DNA from: Zygnema cylindricum
Lineage: Eukaryota; Streptophyta; Zygnematophyceae; Zygnematales; Zygnemataceae
DNA: 62,978 bases
Direction: 5' to 3'
NCBI GenBank assembly: GCA_037447655.1
Contig: JBBHKE010000456.1
Location: 1 to 62,978 of the forward strand
The notes under the pieces: generated by a model
Told to the model about the DNA's origin: nothing
Seen by the model: only the letters and a program-made list of their open reading frames with translations
Database searches by the model: none
Made by a program: the position numbers and the translations under genes
Shown here: positions 47,515-57,939 of the stretch, piece after piece
Position numbering within the stretch: the first letter of the stretch is position 1
How the letters are laid out: each line of letters begins with the position of its first letter

Positions 47515-48182
47515 CAATGTCGGACAAACCTCAAACAACGACACACACTCATGAAATGAAATCGTCTTGTTGGTCGGATCACAGTCGAAAAATGCACGAA
47601 AAAATAAAGCTCATTACGAAACAAACAAATGCACTACACCGTCAATCGCTATTAGAGTAAAGGAATAAATAGCGTAAAAAAAAATTAGTGTTATTAACAC
47701 TCATCGGGATTTTTTTTTTTTTGAAAAAAAATATATATACTAATTAATCACTACCTGTAATTTGGGTTGTCCAGAATAATAAATACCCGCCCTTAAAATG
47801 TCTACATTAATATGTGTATCCGTACAAATTTTGACAATTCGTACGCCGTCGTGTTGTTCACACGGTCCACGGACGAACATATGAGAACGTGATTTTTTTC
47901 GACGAGTTTGCGTCTTCTTCCAGTGCACATTCACATGTGTGCGCAATAATGTTAAGTGTCTTTTAGTGCCTTTGTAATTCAAAAAGTTCCATTTCCTACG
48001 AAAATAACCTGTCCGTACGCCACACTATTTCAATCGCAGTGTCGTTCCACTATTAACGCTTATTGAAAAAAAAACCTAATTAGAATAATGGAAAAAATAT
48101 AATTATGGATTGTATTTTGGGTTTTTTTTTTGAAAAAAGGGCACCGAATTGGCGTTATATACTCTAATAGCGATTGACAGTG
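47515..48182. repeat. Tandem duplicate 1: flank plus D2 MITE (47637-48182)
   Basis: The D2 element has ends CACCGTCAATCGCTATTAGA and, reverse-complemented, CACTGTCAATCGCTATTAGA. TA flanks both sides (47635-47636, 48183-48184). The 115 bp to its left also match the bases left of the next copy (CTCATTACGAAACAAACAAA), so the flank and the MITE were copied together. Confidence 0.8.
47740..47982 (-). other. Conserved open frame inside a D2 MITE, copy 2
   Basis: About 86% identical in residues to the frame at 13115-13348, including NYKGTKRHLTLLRTHVNVHW and AGIYYSGQPKLQ. One three-base deletion keeps the frame. No clear start codon. Product unknown. Confidence 0.35.
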
Positions 48183-48296
48183 TATTGTACTGTACAGTGC
48201 AGGTCTTCTGTACAGTACAGGTCTTCTGTACACCTCACTGGTCACTACACTGGTCACTTCAGTACAGTACAAGACAATTTGACTACGAACTCCTCA

Positions 48297-48850
48297 ATAT
48301 CATTGTCCAAAAAACAACAAACCCTCATCGAAATGAAATGGTGCGCTGGTCCGGCTACTGTACAAAAAACGCACAAAAAAAAAACCTCATTACGAAACAA
48401 ACAAATGCACTACACAGTCAATCGCTATTAGAGTAAAAGAATAAATAGTGTAAAAAAAAAATAGTGTTATTAACACTAATCGGGATTTTTTTATTTTTGA
48501 AAATAAACGTTTGTACTAATTAATCCCTAACTGTAATTTGGGCTGTCCTGAATAATAAATACCCACCCTTTCGATGTCCACGGTAAAATACGTAGCCGTA
48601 CAAAATTTGACAATTTGTACGTCGTCGTGCTGTTCACACGGTAGACGGACGAACATATGCGAACAAGATTTTTTTCGACGAGTTTGCGTCTCTTTTTTCC
48701 AGTGCACATTCACATGTGTGCGCAATAATGTTAAGTGTCTTTTTATGCCTTTGTAATTCAAAAAGTTCCATTTGTACGAAGATACCCTGTCCATACACCA
48801 CACTATTTCCATCGCAGTGTACTTCCATTATTAACCCTAATTGAATTAAA
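48297..48850. repeat. Tandem duplicate 2: flank plus D2 MITE (48413 onward, right end lost)
   Basis: Begins with the same flank as 47515 and the MITE end CACAGTCAATCGCTATTAGA, but homology stops near 48850, before the right terminal repeat. Confidence 0.75.
48516..48812 (-). other. Conserved open frame inside a D2 MITE, copy 3, with ATG
   Basis: 98 codons starting MEIVWCMDRVSSYKW and running into the frame shared with 13115 and 47740. This is the only copy in which an ATG is in frame. No domain is recognised. It could be the remnant of a parental transposon gene. Confidence 0.4.
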
Positions 48851-49446
48851 ACATGCATAAAGGTAGTCAAAAGAATTATTTTTCAAATATCTTTCATTTC
48901 TTACCAGTTTTGTCGTGCCTCATTCTAAAAACTGTGAGATAAGAGTGATAGTGTGAGAGGGAGAGGGGAGAGGCGACGACGATGCAAAATTCTACCGAGG
49001 ACCCATGAATGAAATTGGAGGTCCGAGACCCCTGCATATTTTTTTCCGTACATTCTCGTCTTTTCCGTACATGCACGTGACGGGCAGGGAAAAAAATAGC
49101 GAGTACTCTCCCTCATCCTAAAATTTTCCCACTCGTGTGGCGCGTGCGTGGGTCATTTTTCATTCGTTGTTTGGGCGGTACTTTCCCTGAAATCAGGTCG
49201 CGAGGTGATTTTTGATGAAGTTTTTTGACGGGCTTGATTCTTTTGCCCGGGGGTCGAAAAAAGGAAAACGCCAAAATGCATTCACAAGACGACAAACATG
49301 AAATACATTCAAATTATTGACTTGAGGTTTGCTGTACTTTTAAATAATTGATTTTTTTGTACGGCTAAAGTTTTTCTCGTATAGAACTGCGTTTTCAGTG
49401 AAAACGACAAATTAAAGTCAATACTTTAATACATGGGGACTTACCC
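48851..49446. other. Intergenic; right end of a family A-like element at 49430-49446
   Basis: ACATGGGGACTTACCC followed by TTA (49447-49449) is a family A terminus. I could not find its left partner; the interior does not match other copies. Confidence 0.45.
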
Positions 49447-49448
49447 TT

Positions 49449-49684
49449 AGTTTTTTTGCCTGTGAAATATTTGAGAGATTTTACTATTTCCAAGTACAGT
49501 AAAGAGATTCGCCCAAAATTTGGAAATCGATCTCATGAAAAAGGTCTAGGACCGTTCTGCCGACGCAGGAAATAATAATCTGCATACACGTTTGCCCTTT
49601 CAAAAGATTTTTTTTTTTGTCGCCATTTGTAAACGTCACGTGGCAGCACGTAATGGCCAAAAGTGTGACCCGCATAGTTCAACG
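49449..49684. repeat. Dispersed repeat E, copy 2
   Basis: Direct-orientation copy of 45803-46030. It begins immediately after the family A terminus and its TTA. Confidence 0.8.
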
Positions 49685-50082
49685 AGTGCACTGAATTTGG
49701 TCAATTTTTAAACAGAAACAAAAAAAGTTTAAAAATACCTCTTCTGACCCGCAAATTGGGGGTAATGGAAAACAACCTCCCTTGGAAAGTGGCTCTTTTC
49801 AAGGTTGATTTTATCTAAAGACCACTTTCCACCAAGAGTTTAGCCCGCGTTGCCGTACTGTACGGTAAGTATTAGAAATATGACAAAAAATAAGGTATCA
49901 GGCGCACACGCGATTTGATTGGGCGCACTAGTATTTTTTTGTTTTCTAGTGAAAGTATTCCGATCCGTGAAGGCGAGAAGTGAACGAGCATCAAGCCATC
50001 AACGTTTTCCCGCCCAAAAAGTACAATTATATCCGTACGCCGACTGGCCAACCACAAAGGTTTTGAGATAGTCAGTCACTTA

Positions 50083-50778
50083 GGGTGGACTTCCATTAAC
50101 GAACAAGTGGGGTTTTTTACTGACGGCCGTACCGTTTCTTACAAGTTCGTACAAATTTCTTTTTTTTTCAACGAAAACAACATTACAGAAAATTGTCCAA
50201 GGTTGTAGGCGTAAATTAGGACCGTCAAATTCAATTGCACTTTTTATCCGTGACGCCATATCACCGACCCTACAGTTTTTTAAGACCGTGCACAGTGATG
50301 ACAGTTCTCGAATACAGAACGTGTAAAAATAGGCCGCGTTGAAAAGGAAAAAAGAATCCAAGATGAGCGCGCGTGTATGTGCGTACACGTCGCAAGGGCC
50401 ATGTGCCTTCCGCCAATGTGGCTGCTAATCCGCCGAAATTATCCCGTCACGCTCCCACCATCAAAGTTTGCCGCCCCCTTTTTGTAGTTGTGTTTTGGAA
50501 ATTTGGGTAGTACATTTAATGCCTTCTATACAAGTCATTAATTACCTCCTCTGGTACAGATATTATCTCTGCTGGTACAGATATTACCTCCGTTCGTACA
50601 GATATTGCGTTCTTACATCGCATTCGAAGATTCTTTTAAGATTTCAAGCATCGAATTTTAACCTACGTGTTACCAACCAGAATGAGCCACGCAGGTTTAC
50701 AGACGCGACCTAATGGAAGGCACGCCCTTCAGTAAAATAATCCGTACAATTACTTGGACACCTAATGGAAGTCCACCC
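50083..50778. mobile_element. Family B MITE B1 (TTA target), 696 bp
   Basis: The ends are GGGTGGACTTCCATTAACG and, reverse-complemented, GGGTGGACTTCCATTAGGT. TTA stands at 50080-50082 and 50779-50781. It abuts the next element through the second TTA. A short GGTACAGATATTA repeat (x3) lies inside at 50552-50606. Confidence 0.9.
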
Positions 50779-50781
50779 TTA

Positions 50782-51538
50782 GGGTGGAATTCCATTAGGC
50801 CATCCCAGTAAATGTACGGAAAATTCTACTGGCAGCGTTTACTGGAAGACTATTCCATTTTGTCGGGCCAGTAACAAACCTTCCTCAATTATGATTAGCG
50901 CCACGAAGGTTAGAGTCCAGATTTGAAAATCTTAAATAAAGTCTTCAAACGGAAAGTCAGAACAAAATATCTGTACGGCTGAGGTAGTTAATGATTCGTA
51001 CGTAAAGTTTGCGGCCAGATTTTTGATTTTGAAAACGGAAATCAAAATTTCGAAACAGAATGGCAAAAAGACGCGGCAAACTTTGAAGGTCGCAACAAAC
51101 TTTGAATGTCAGTGGATTTCAGACGGAGCGTGCGAAAAAAAAATCTGCTCACTTGCATCGAGCGTGGCAGGCGGCACATGGACCGTACGACGTAGGCACA
51201 TGGCCTATATGACGTGTAGACCTGCGATCGCTTGTTCAAAGCAGATATTTTTTTTCTTTTTCACGTGTACCAATGGTACACGTCTAGTTTCGTACAACTC
51301 TCCTCGCGAGGAGAGTATCGGTTCACTAGATGATGTGCGCGATTGCTTCGCGGATCTGAAAGAGTGGAATATCCAACGGCCAGGAATTACGCCTACATCA
51401 TTGGAGCTTCCCGACAGCTTTCCAGTAACGATTTTTCGTCTGACAATTTTTTTTTAAGGTACGGCGTGGTACTGATATGTACGAGCTTGTACGGCATCCA
51501 GTAACGAACCACACTTTTCTTCTAATGGAATTCCACCC
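50782..51538. mobile_element. Family B MITE B2 (TTA target), 757 bp
   Basis: The ends are GGGTGGAATTCCATTAGGC and, reverse-complemented, GGGTGGAATTCCATTAGAA. TTA stands at 50779-50781 (shared with the previous element) and 51539-51541. Confidence 0.9.
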
Positions 51539-51588
51539 TTAGGATCCGGAACTACACTGAAGCGTGTAAAAATAAATCTTCCAATAAG

Positions 51589-52003
51589 TAGTGTTGGGTA
51601 TCGAGGACCCATTGCCGATATTCGATATATATCGAATTTCATGTACCCGATATTCGATATATAGCTTCGATATATTGAATTTCAAATTATCGCGATATAT
51701 TGCCGATATATCGAAAATGAAAATTTTACAATTTTTTTTTAAACCCCCCCCCCCCCCCCTCGCGCTCAGTGGGGGGGGGGGGGGGCGGGGCAAAATATCC
51801 GTACGATTTTTCGTACGATTCTCCGTACTCTTTTTCGTACGGTTTTCCGTACTCTAACTGTACGGATATGCAATTTTTGCGATATATATCGCGATAATTT
51901 ATGTTGGTCCCAGTATGATATATCGAGGAATCTGCTCGATCGATATTCAATATATCGAATATGGAAATTATCGCGATATGAAACTACCCGATACCCAACA
52001 CTA
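51589..52003. mobile_element. Probable hAT-like MITE, 415 bp, with C-run/G-run hairpin
   Basis: The terminal inverted repeats TAGTGTTGGGTATCG are perfect over 15 bp. The flanking octamers CCAATAAG and TTAATAAG agree at 6 of 8 bases, consistent with an aged 8-bp target duplication. The interior is dominated by CGATATA motifs and a C17 / G17 inverted pair around 51745-51783. Confidence 0.75.
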
Positions 52004-52403
52004 TTAATAAGACAACGCACCGCATCACATAAAGATCTTAGACACAACTGTCTCAGCATCTTAACATCTTTTTTTTTGTTATATTTATGGCACACAACCG
52101 CTAAACGACATGTAAGGATTTTAATCGGCCTTTGCACCGTCCGTCACCGTCAATGTACGGTTAAGAAATATTTACAAATATTTAACGCGTGTCCGATTGC
52201 CGTCGGTTTCGTAGAGACAGACGTGGCATCTGACATCACTTCTCAGTACAATTCGTCATTTTTTTTTTTTTCTGGGGTGTCAAACATATTACTTGAGATA
52301 GACGCAACATTACTGTACAATACAATTGTACTCCTAGAAAAAATCGATACATTGCAATTTCATGTCGGTGAGGGTTTGACGGCCGAAAAAATTTCGACTA
52401 CTA

Positions 52404-52601
52404 CACCGTGAATCGTTATTAGACTCATGTACTCTATTTCGGTCCCCCAAAATTTTGCCAGTGATACCTTAAATAGAACAAATTACACTATTTAAGGACG
52501 TGGACCATAATCTGCCACGTCTCCTGCCCTAAATTAGAATTGATGACGTTAATTTTATTTTGACACTAATAATTTCTACAGTCTAATAACGATTCACGAT
52601 G
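52404..52601. mobile_element. Family D MITE, complete, 198 bp
   Basis: The ends are CACCGTGAATCGTTATTAGAC and, reverse-complemented, CATCGTGAATCGTTATTAGAC. TA stands at 52402-52403 and 52602-52603. It is the full-length relative of the fragment at 12789. Confidence 0.9.
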
Positions 52602-52684
52602 TACAGTAACAGATTGACAGCGAATTGAAAGTATTTGCTGCCAAAAATCGATACTAGGCAAAGAATACATATTTTGCACACTTA

Positions 52685-53389
52685 GGGTGAGGTTCCATTA
52701 GGGAAAATATGCCGTTGTTTACAGAAAACCGTACTGTTTCGTACAGTGCCGTACCAAAAAAAATAAAATGTCAGAAAAACAATCCTACTGAATGAGGGAT
52801 TTGATTCTCCACGTTTATGGGCGTAAACGTGGACCGTCGGATGCATGATCGGATACGCCATCGTCAGACACTTTCAGTTCGCAACAAATGACCCGGAGTA
52901 GGTCAATTCTTAGCGCATGAACGAATGGCATCGCGCCTCGTGGAAAAGTGAACAAATATCCACGAGGACCGCGCGACCAGGTGGGTACAAGTCGCGTATG
53001 ACATGTGCCTTCCGCCACGGAGGATTGGAGGCCACCGGAAGCCGCAAGAAAATCTTTGACGGAGGATATTGTTTCACGCTTCTGTTGCCATCCACTAACC
53101 ATTCTGACATTTTCGTACGCTTTTACAAATCTTAAGTTTCGTTTGCCCGTACAGATTCTATTCAATACGCCGTACGAGTAAATTTTTACTTTCGTTGGTA
53201 AAACTCTGTGGTCACAATTTGTTGTCAGAGATTCTGTAAAGATTACCAGAATCGCATTCATAAATAACGTGGACCAATCAAAATGTGATACGCAAAAAAA
53301 ATGTTGGTTACTCACCCGACACAATGGAATGGTCGCTTCAGTAAACGAATTTTTGACGTTTACTGAGACCGCCTAATGGAACAACGCTC
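52685..53389. mobile_element. Family B MITE B3 (TTA target), 705 bp
   Basis: The ends are GGGTGAGGTTCCATTAGGG and, reverse-complemented, GAGCGTTGTTCCATTAGGC. TTA stands at 52682-52684 and 53390-53392. It is the closest relative, in opposite orientation, of the host element at 27875-29294 and carries the empty site of the hAT-like insertion. Confidence 0.9.
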
Positions 53390-53392
53390 TTA

Positions 53393-54132
53393 GGGTGGCG
53401 TTCCATCAGGAAATTCTCTAAACGTACGGTCAACATTACAGAGTGCTACATTTTGATCAGTGTACTATCGCGCAGAGTCTGTAATCCACGTGTACAAATA
53501 AGAGTGGTTCTACGTAACATAAGATCCTATTTGAAAATTGTCAAATATTTTTTACACCGACCAACTTCAACTCGAAATCGTCATTTGCTTACCATGTACG
53601 TGTGGACCAGGGTATCGTACCACACAAATTTTGTACTCTTTGCAAATGCTTGTCAGACGCCAGCTCATTATTTTTAGGGATTCTGCTTTTTCGCGTGATG
53701 AATGAGCGCTTCCACAAATAGTGTGAAGAATGGCCGGTAACAAAAAAAATGCAACGAAAGTTCGTTACGAGATCACTTTCGTGATTTCCGTTGAATTTTT
53801 GAATGCATATATCATGTGCGAAATATTTCGATTTCGGTTGGTTGCCGTCTTGACACGTACATTCATTATCCAACGTGTCGCGGCTCAATTTTTCCTGTAA
53901 ATGGTGATGTACCTCCTCGAGGTACATCACCATTTACAGACAATTTGGAAGCGAATGCTTCGTGAAAACATATCCAACGGTCATTCTTTTCTCCCAGACC
54001 TTTGGAGAATATTGGCAAGATTCTCTGTAATGTTATTCGCGAATAAAAAAACAAAATAGTAGGTACGGCATAGTACGGAGAGGCCCCGATTTCTGTAAAG
54101 AACCTCACTTTTCGTCTGATGGAACGCCACCC
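53393..54132. mobile_element. Family B MITE B4 (TTA target), 740 bp
   Basis: The ends are GGGTGGCGTTCCATCAGGA and, reverse-complemented, GGGTGGCGTTCCATCAGAC. TTA stands at 53390-53392 (shared with B3) and 54133-54135. It contains the perfect hairpin at 53895-53939. Confidence 0.9.
53895..53939. repeat. Perfect hairpin, 21-bp stem and 3-base loop
   Basis: The arm CTGTAAATGGTGATGTACCTC is followed by CTC and the exact reverse complement of the arm. It lies inside family B element B4, off its centre. No other B copy shows it. Confidence 0.95.
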
Positions 54133-54135
54133 TTA

Positions 54136-54551
54136 AGCAAAAATATTTGCAAGAACCAATGGAAAACGATCAGCTGGTCCGGTCTTGGCCTGTCCTTTCT
54201 TTTTTTTGTTCTTTTGGAATTTTCGGGCAAGTCGCTCTCATTGGTCGAATATTGTTCCACCATCCAGCCGACAGAATCTTTATTAAAATTTGATGCCAAT
54301 CGGAACATCGGATCTCGATTTGTAGAGCTTTCGTACGATGACGTAAGCCAATGTCGGTGGAAGTCGTAATGTGCCGAATCAATGTCAATGTCAATGCCGT
54401 ATTTTGTTCGTTGATAGTGTGAGTAAATCTGGTCATGCGTCACGTCAAGCATTTTGTTTTATTAAGAAATCTTCGGCACGTTTAGTTTTAGTTTGATTAC
54501 ACGCTGTTTGGCTTATTTCGTCCGGTGCATTTCCGTGCACTGTAATGCATG
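54136..54551. other. Intergenic, nothing recognised
   Basis: Mixed sequence without a convincing gene. The open minus-strand frames at 54105-54452 have no domain I recognise. Confidence 0.35.
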
Positions 54552-55498
54552 CACCGCTAGTAATTAGAGTAAAATTACTCTAGTCGAAATTCGACTCTAT
54601 CACATGAAATAGAGTAAATGATTCTAATTTTCATTATTCTATTAAAGGTAAGTTTTAATTAGCATTTGAATTCTAATATAGTTAGTTTTAAATGGTGTAT
54701 AAGGACAAGAGCCAGAGTGCAAAATTGTATTATATAGTTAAATAATGATTACAGGCGGTATCATAATCGTTTTAACAACCCAGAAACGTCCATGGTGATA
54801 AATCGCACGCTTTGCCAAATTAAATCGAATACCTTATTTCGTGAGGGGATATTAGCTGCCAAATTAGAGTACTTAAATAAATTAGAGTAACCTTGGTTAA
54901 GCAACATCTCTCATAAATTGGCGTTCATTTAATTTATTTTTAATTTTTTAACTCTAATTTTTCATTACTCTAATTACGACAAATGTGTACACTTGTAATC
55001 GCGATAAACCAAAAAATAATTAAATAACAAAATGAAAAAAAACAAATTAGAGTTATTAATTTAATTTGGGTAGTATTCCATTTTCAAAAGTTTAATTCCT
55101 CTAATTTTCAATGACTCTAATTTAGGTTTTTTTCAGAGTAACAATTATTAATAATATCTTTCTTTGGAATTAGGCACACATACGAGTCGGCCGAAGCGTC
55201 AGTTCCGTCATTATGGCGTTTGACTCCAGCGGTTTGGAAAGCGAGTACGTGATAGCACTGGCAAATCTTTTTTTTTTTTGGTTGTAAGTACTATTTAAGT
55301 TGATAAATTACAATTGATCTGGGGCTTGGTCGATCCCACATATTTAAAAGAACCTATATTAAAACTATTATGCTAATACCATGTACCTTAAATAGTATAA
55401 ATAATAATCTATAATTATGTACTCTGTTTAGCGTGAAGTCATGGGCGAATTAGCGTTCATAACTCTTCACGATTTAAGTTAATAATCGTTATTAGCGG
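54552..55498. mobile_element. Long fold-back family D element, copy 2, about 950 bp
   Basis: Shares the order of blocks with 46184-47096: CACCGCTAGTAATTAGAG, CGACTCTATCACATGAAATAGAG, here TTCATTATTCTATTAAAGGT, and near the right ATATTTAAAAGAACCTATATT. It ends near TTATTAGCGGTA. The borders are approximate. Confidence 0.65.
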
Positions 55499-56606
55499 TA
55501 ATTTTTTTAAGCTTATAAAATTATTCCGTATGCAGCTATTTAAGAATTTGAAATTTTGGAAAAATCATACATTCTAATTGTTGGTTATGGTGGTGGATCT
55601 TGAAGAAAAAAAAAAATGTAGATTGCAAACATGCTTACACTGTATATCTCATTACAAAATCGACAAATCATTACACAAATGGTCATTTCCGCCAATGGAA
55701 AGCGGAATGGACGAATTCGGTTTTTTCCTTTAGGCGCACATTTCATGCCTGCGGTTCGCCATTTATTGTACGCTTTGGCAAAAGGTGCATTTATGCCGTG
55801 ACAGCGGCCGTTAACCATTCTGGCTAAAGAGACAACTACTTTGAAAATAACCCTAAATGTAGAATAAAGAAAAATAGAATGAACTACATTGATGGAGAAT
55901 ATAAAAAAAAAAAGCGGGACGGAATTAGCGTACACAACGCTAATAACAATTGACGGTGTACCTCTTGATGTTTTGTCCCCAGTCGTTTAAATTCGTACAC
56001 TAAATCTAGTATATTGTAAAACTTATTGTTCCAAAAAGTTTTTAAGTCCTTCAGCGTCCTCTCACAAAATACCGTGAGGAATTCAGTAAAGCTTTCAAAA
56101 AACAGCACACCCGTTGCCGATCTAAAAAAAAAATCGCGAGGGTCCCAAAAACTAACGCTACATTTTCACCTACCACAAAGAAATTGTTGTATGAACGAAG
56201 CTGATAGGAAATCATAGTTGTTCAATTCGTATACAACGCACGAAACGAACGGACGAATACTACGTACGATTCGCATCTAACGATTTTCGAAAATTGATCA
56301 AATGAGTACCCGATTATGTTCCCGCACGTTTTCATACATTTTTAGTCCTTGAATTTTAAAATTTAAAATTTAAAATTTTCAATACACTAAAAAAACATTT
56401 TTTTGAACAGTTTCCGTACAATATTTGTACAGTTTTCGTACAGAGAAAACTAAAAGGAATTTACTAAAAGTACAAAACTAACAAATATTACTTAAAAATC
56501 GGAAAAAAAATGGCGAATTTTATGTTTGTGCATGTTATTGTCAGAATTGTCAGAATTTGTACTAATACATATATTGATGTAGACATCAATACGGCGGGCA
56601 TTTACT
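55499..56606. other. Intergenic with a family D terminus
   Basis: A family D right end (CGCTAATAACAATTGACGGTG, then TA) lies at 55938-55960 without a clear left end. A degenerate piece of the D2 element's interior (TTTGTACTAATACATATATTG) lies near 56555. No gene seen. Confidence 0.45.
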
Positions 56607-57162
56607 TGAATGCGATACATAAAATAATCTAAGTCCTGCAAGTTATCCTCACAGAGTTCACTACTGAATGTACGGAGGCATACCAGCCGTACTGTATCTA
56701 CTCTAATAAACTAATTAGTCAAAAGGACAAACCTTTGTTTTACAGAATATTTACACCGCACTCTTCGTATGTCAGAAACCAAGCTACCGCTAAGCAACTA
56801 CTAAGCTACCAGTACCGTAAAATCATCATTACTCGAAATCTATCCTATTCGTATTATCCGCAGCTACGCTAGCTGCGCTGGTTGCGCTGTCCGTACGGAT
56901 CATAAAAATAGCCGTAGCTTCGTTGATTTAACTTCGTCGCAGCTCCGCCGTACCGGCGATGCCTATTTCAATATTTTGTTTTGACATATCGGATCGCTTC
57001 GCGATCCGCCATCCATTTGTTAGTGCCTGTCTACGCCACTTTAATTATTTTCGTACGTTCGCTCTCCCAATCCGTGAATCTATTCGAGCCTCCATATTAA
57101 ATCCACTTAGCAGTTACGCACAAAATGTCTTGTACGCACGAAAGTAACTTTTCAAAACAACA
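56607..57162 (-). repeat. LTR (3' in element orientation)
   Basis: About 90% similar to 60264-60828 by eye, for example GATACATAAAATAATCTAAG, TAAGCAACTACTAAGCTACC and CCACTTAGCAGTTACGCAC. The differences are small indels. Confidence 0.85.
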
Positions 57163-57189
57163 CTCCCTTGAAAATTTAGTTTCATGCAC

Positions 57190-57412
57190 CCAGAAAAATA
57201 TGCAGCGTGTAATGCTATGTTGTTACGCTGCGCTAGTTTTGACATCGCAGCGCAGTATGAATATAAAGTGCCGCGTGTACTGCTATGCTGCCATGCTGCG
57301 CTAATTTTGACATCGCTAATTTCGACATTGCAGCCCAGTACGAACAAATTATGCAGCCTATACTGCTATGCTGCCATGCTGCGTTATTTTGACATCGCAG
57401 CCCTAACAGTCG
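57190..57412. repeat. Tandem repeat, about 75-95 bp x 3
   Basis: Units share CTGCTATGCTGCCATGCTGCG, given here as CTATGCTGCCATGCTGCG, and TTTTGACATCGCAGC. It lies between the two possible starts of the 3' LTR. Confidence 0.8.
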
Positions 57413-57705
57413 CTCCTTTTTATCCTTAACTTCTTCCTTACAGCCTCATCTACTGAGACTACAGCTTTCAAACTTAACACTCCCCTAAAGCTTTAGACTC
57501 AGTAGTCCGTTCTGTATGCAAATATATCTAATTTAACAAAAACAAGAATGTAAAACTATTTAGAGATTAAAAATTCTCTTTCACAACCTCCACTACTCAT
57601 CATTCAAAAATTTAGCAAGGCCAACACATCACCATTGCTTATGCTGACGTCGCCGTTTCCCATCCTTTCTCTTCTTGAAAACTGCCACCTTGGAACATTT
57701 GTCCT

Positions 57706-57938
57706 GTAACAGCTCCCTCTCTGCCATAAACGCCAAACTGTCCCTTCACTGATGCTATAACACTCTTCAGTAAATCCGAATTTCCACTTGCAATCGTCAG
57801 TTAGCTATGTTATCAGATTTGTTAACAGCTCCATCTCTGCCATAAACGCCAAACTGTCTCTTCACTGATGCTATAACACTCTTCAGTAAATCCGAATTTC
57901 CACTCGCAATCGTCAGTTAGCTATGTTATCAGATTTGT
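57706..57938. repeat. Tandem duplication, about 117 bp x 2
   Basis: TAACAGCTCC-TCTCTGCCATAAACGCC through GTTATCAGATTTGTT occurs twice in succession with only three or four differences, so the duplication is recent. It lies inside the gag-only element. Confidence 0.95.
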
Positions 57939-57939
57939 T

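Noticed and set aside
49760-49840. GGAAAGTGG ... CCACTTTCC inverted pair resembling family C ends
   Set aside because: The pair faces outward, with TTT and TAA rather than a matching target triplet, and no full element can be drawn.
28776-53324. Frames at 28776-29159 and 52815-53324 sharing about 70% of residues
   Set aside because: They are the same segment of two family B MITEs. The DNA appears at least as similar as the protein, with many replacement changes, so there is no sign of protein-level selection.
54105-54452. Minus-strand frame of 115 residues
   Set aside because: No recognisable domain, no splice context, and it overlaps a MITE end.
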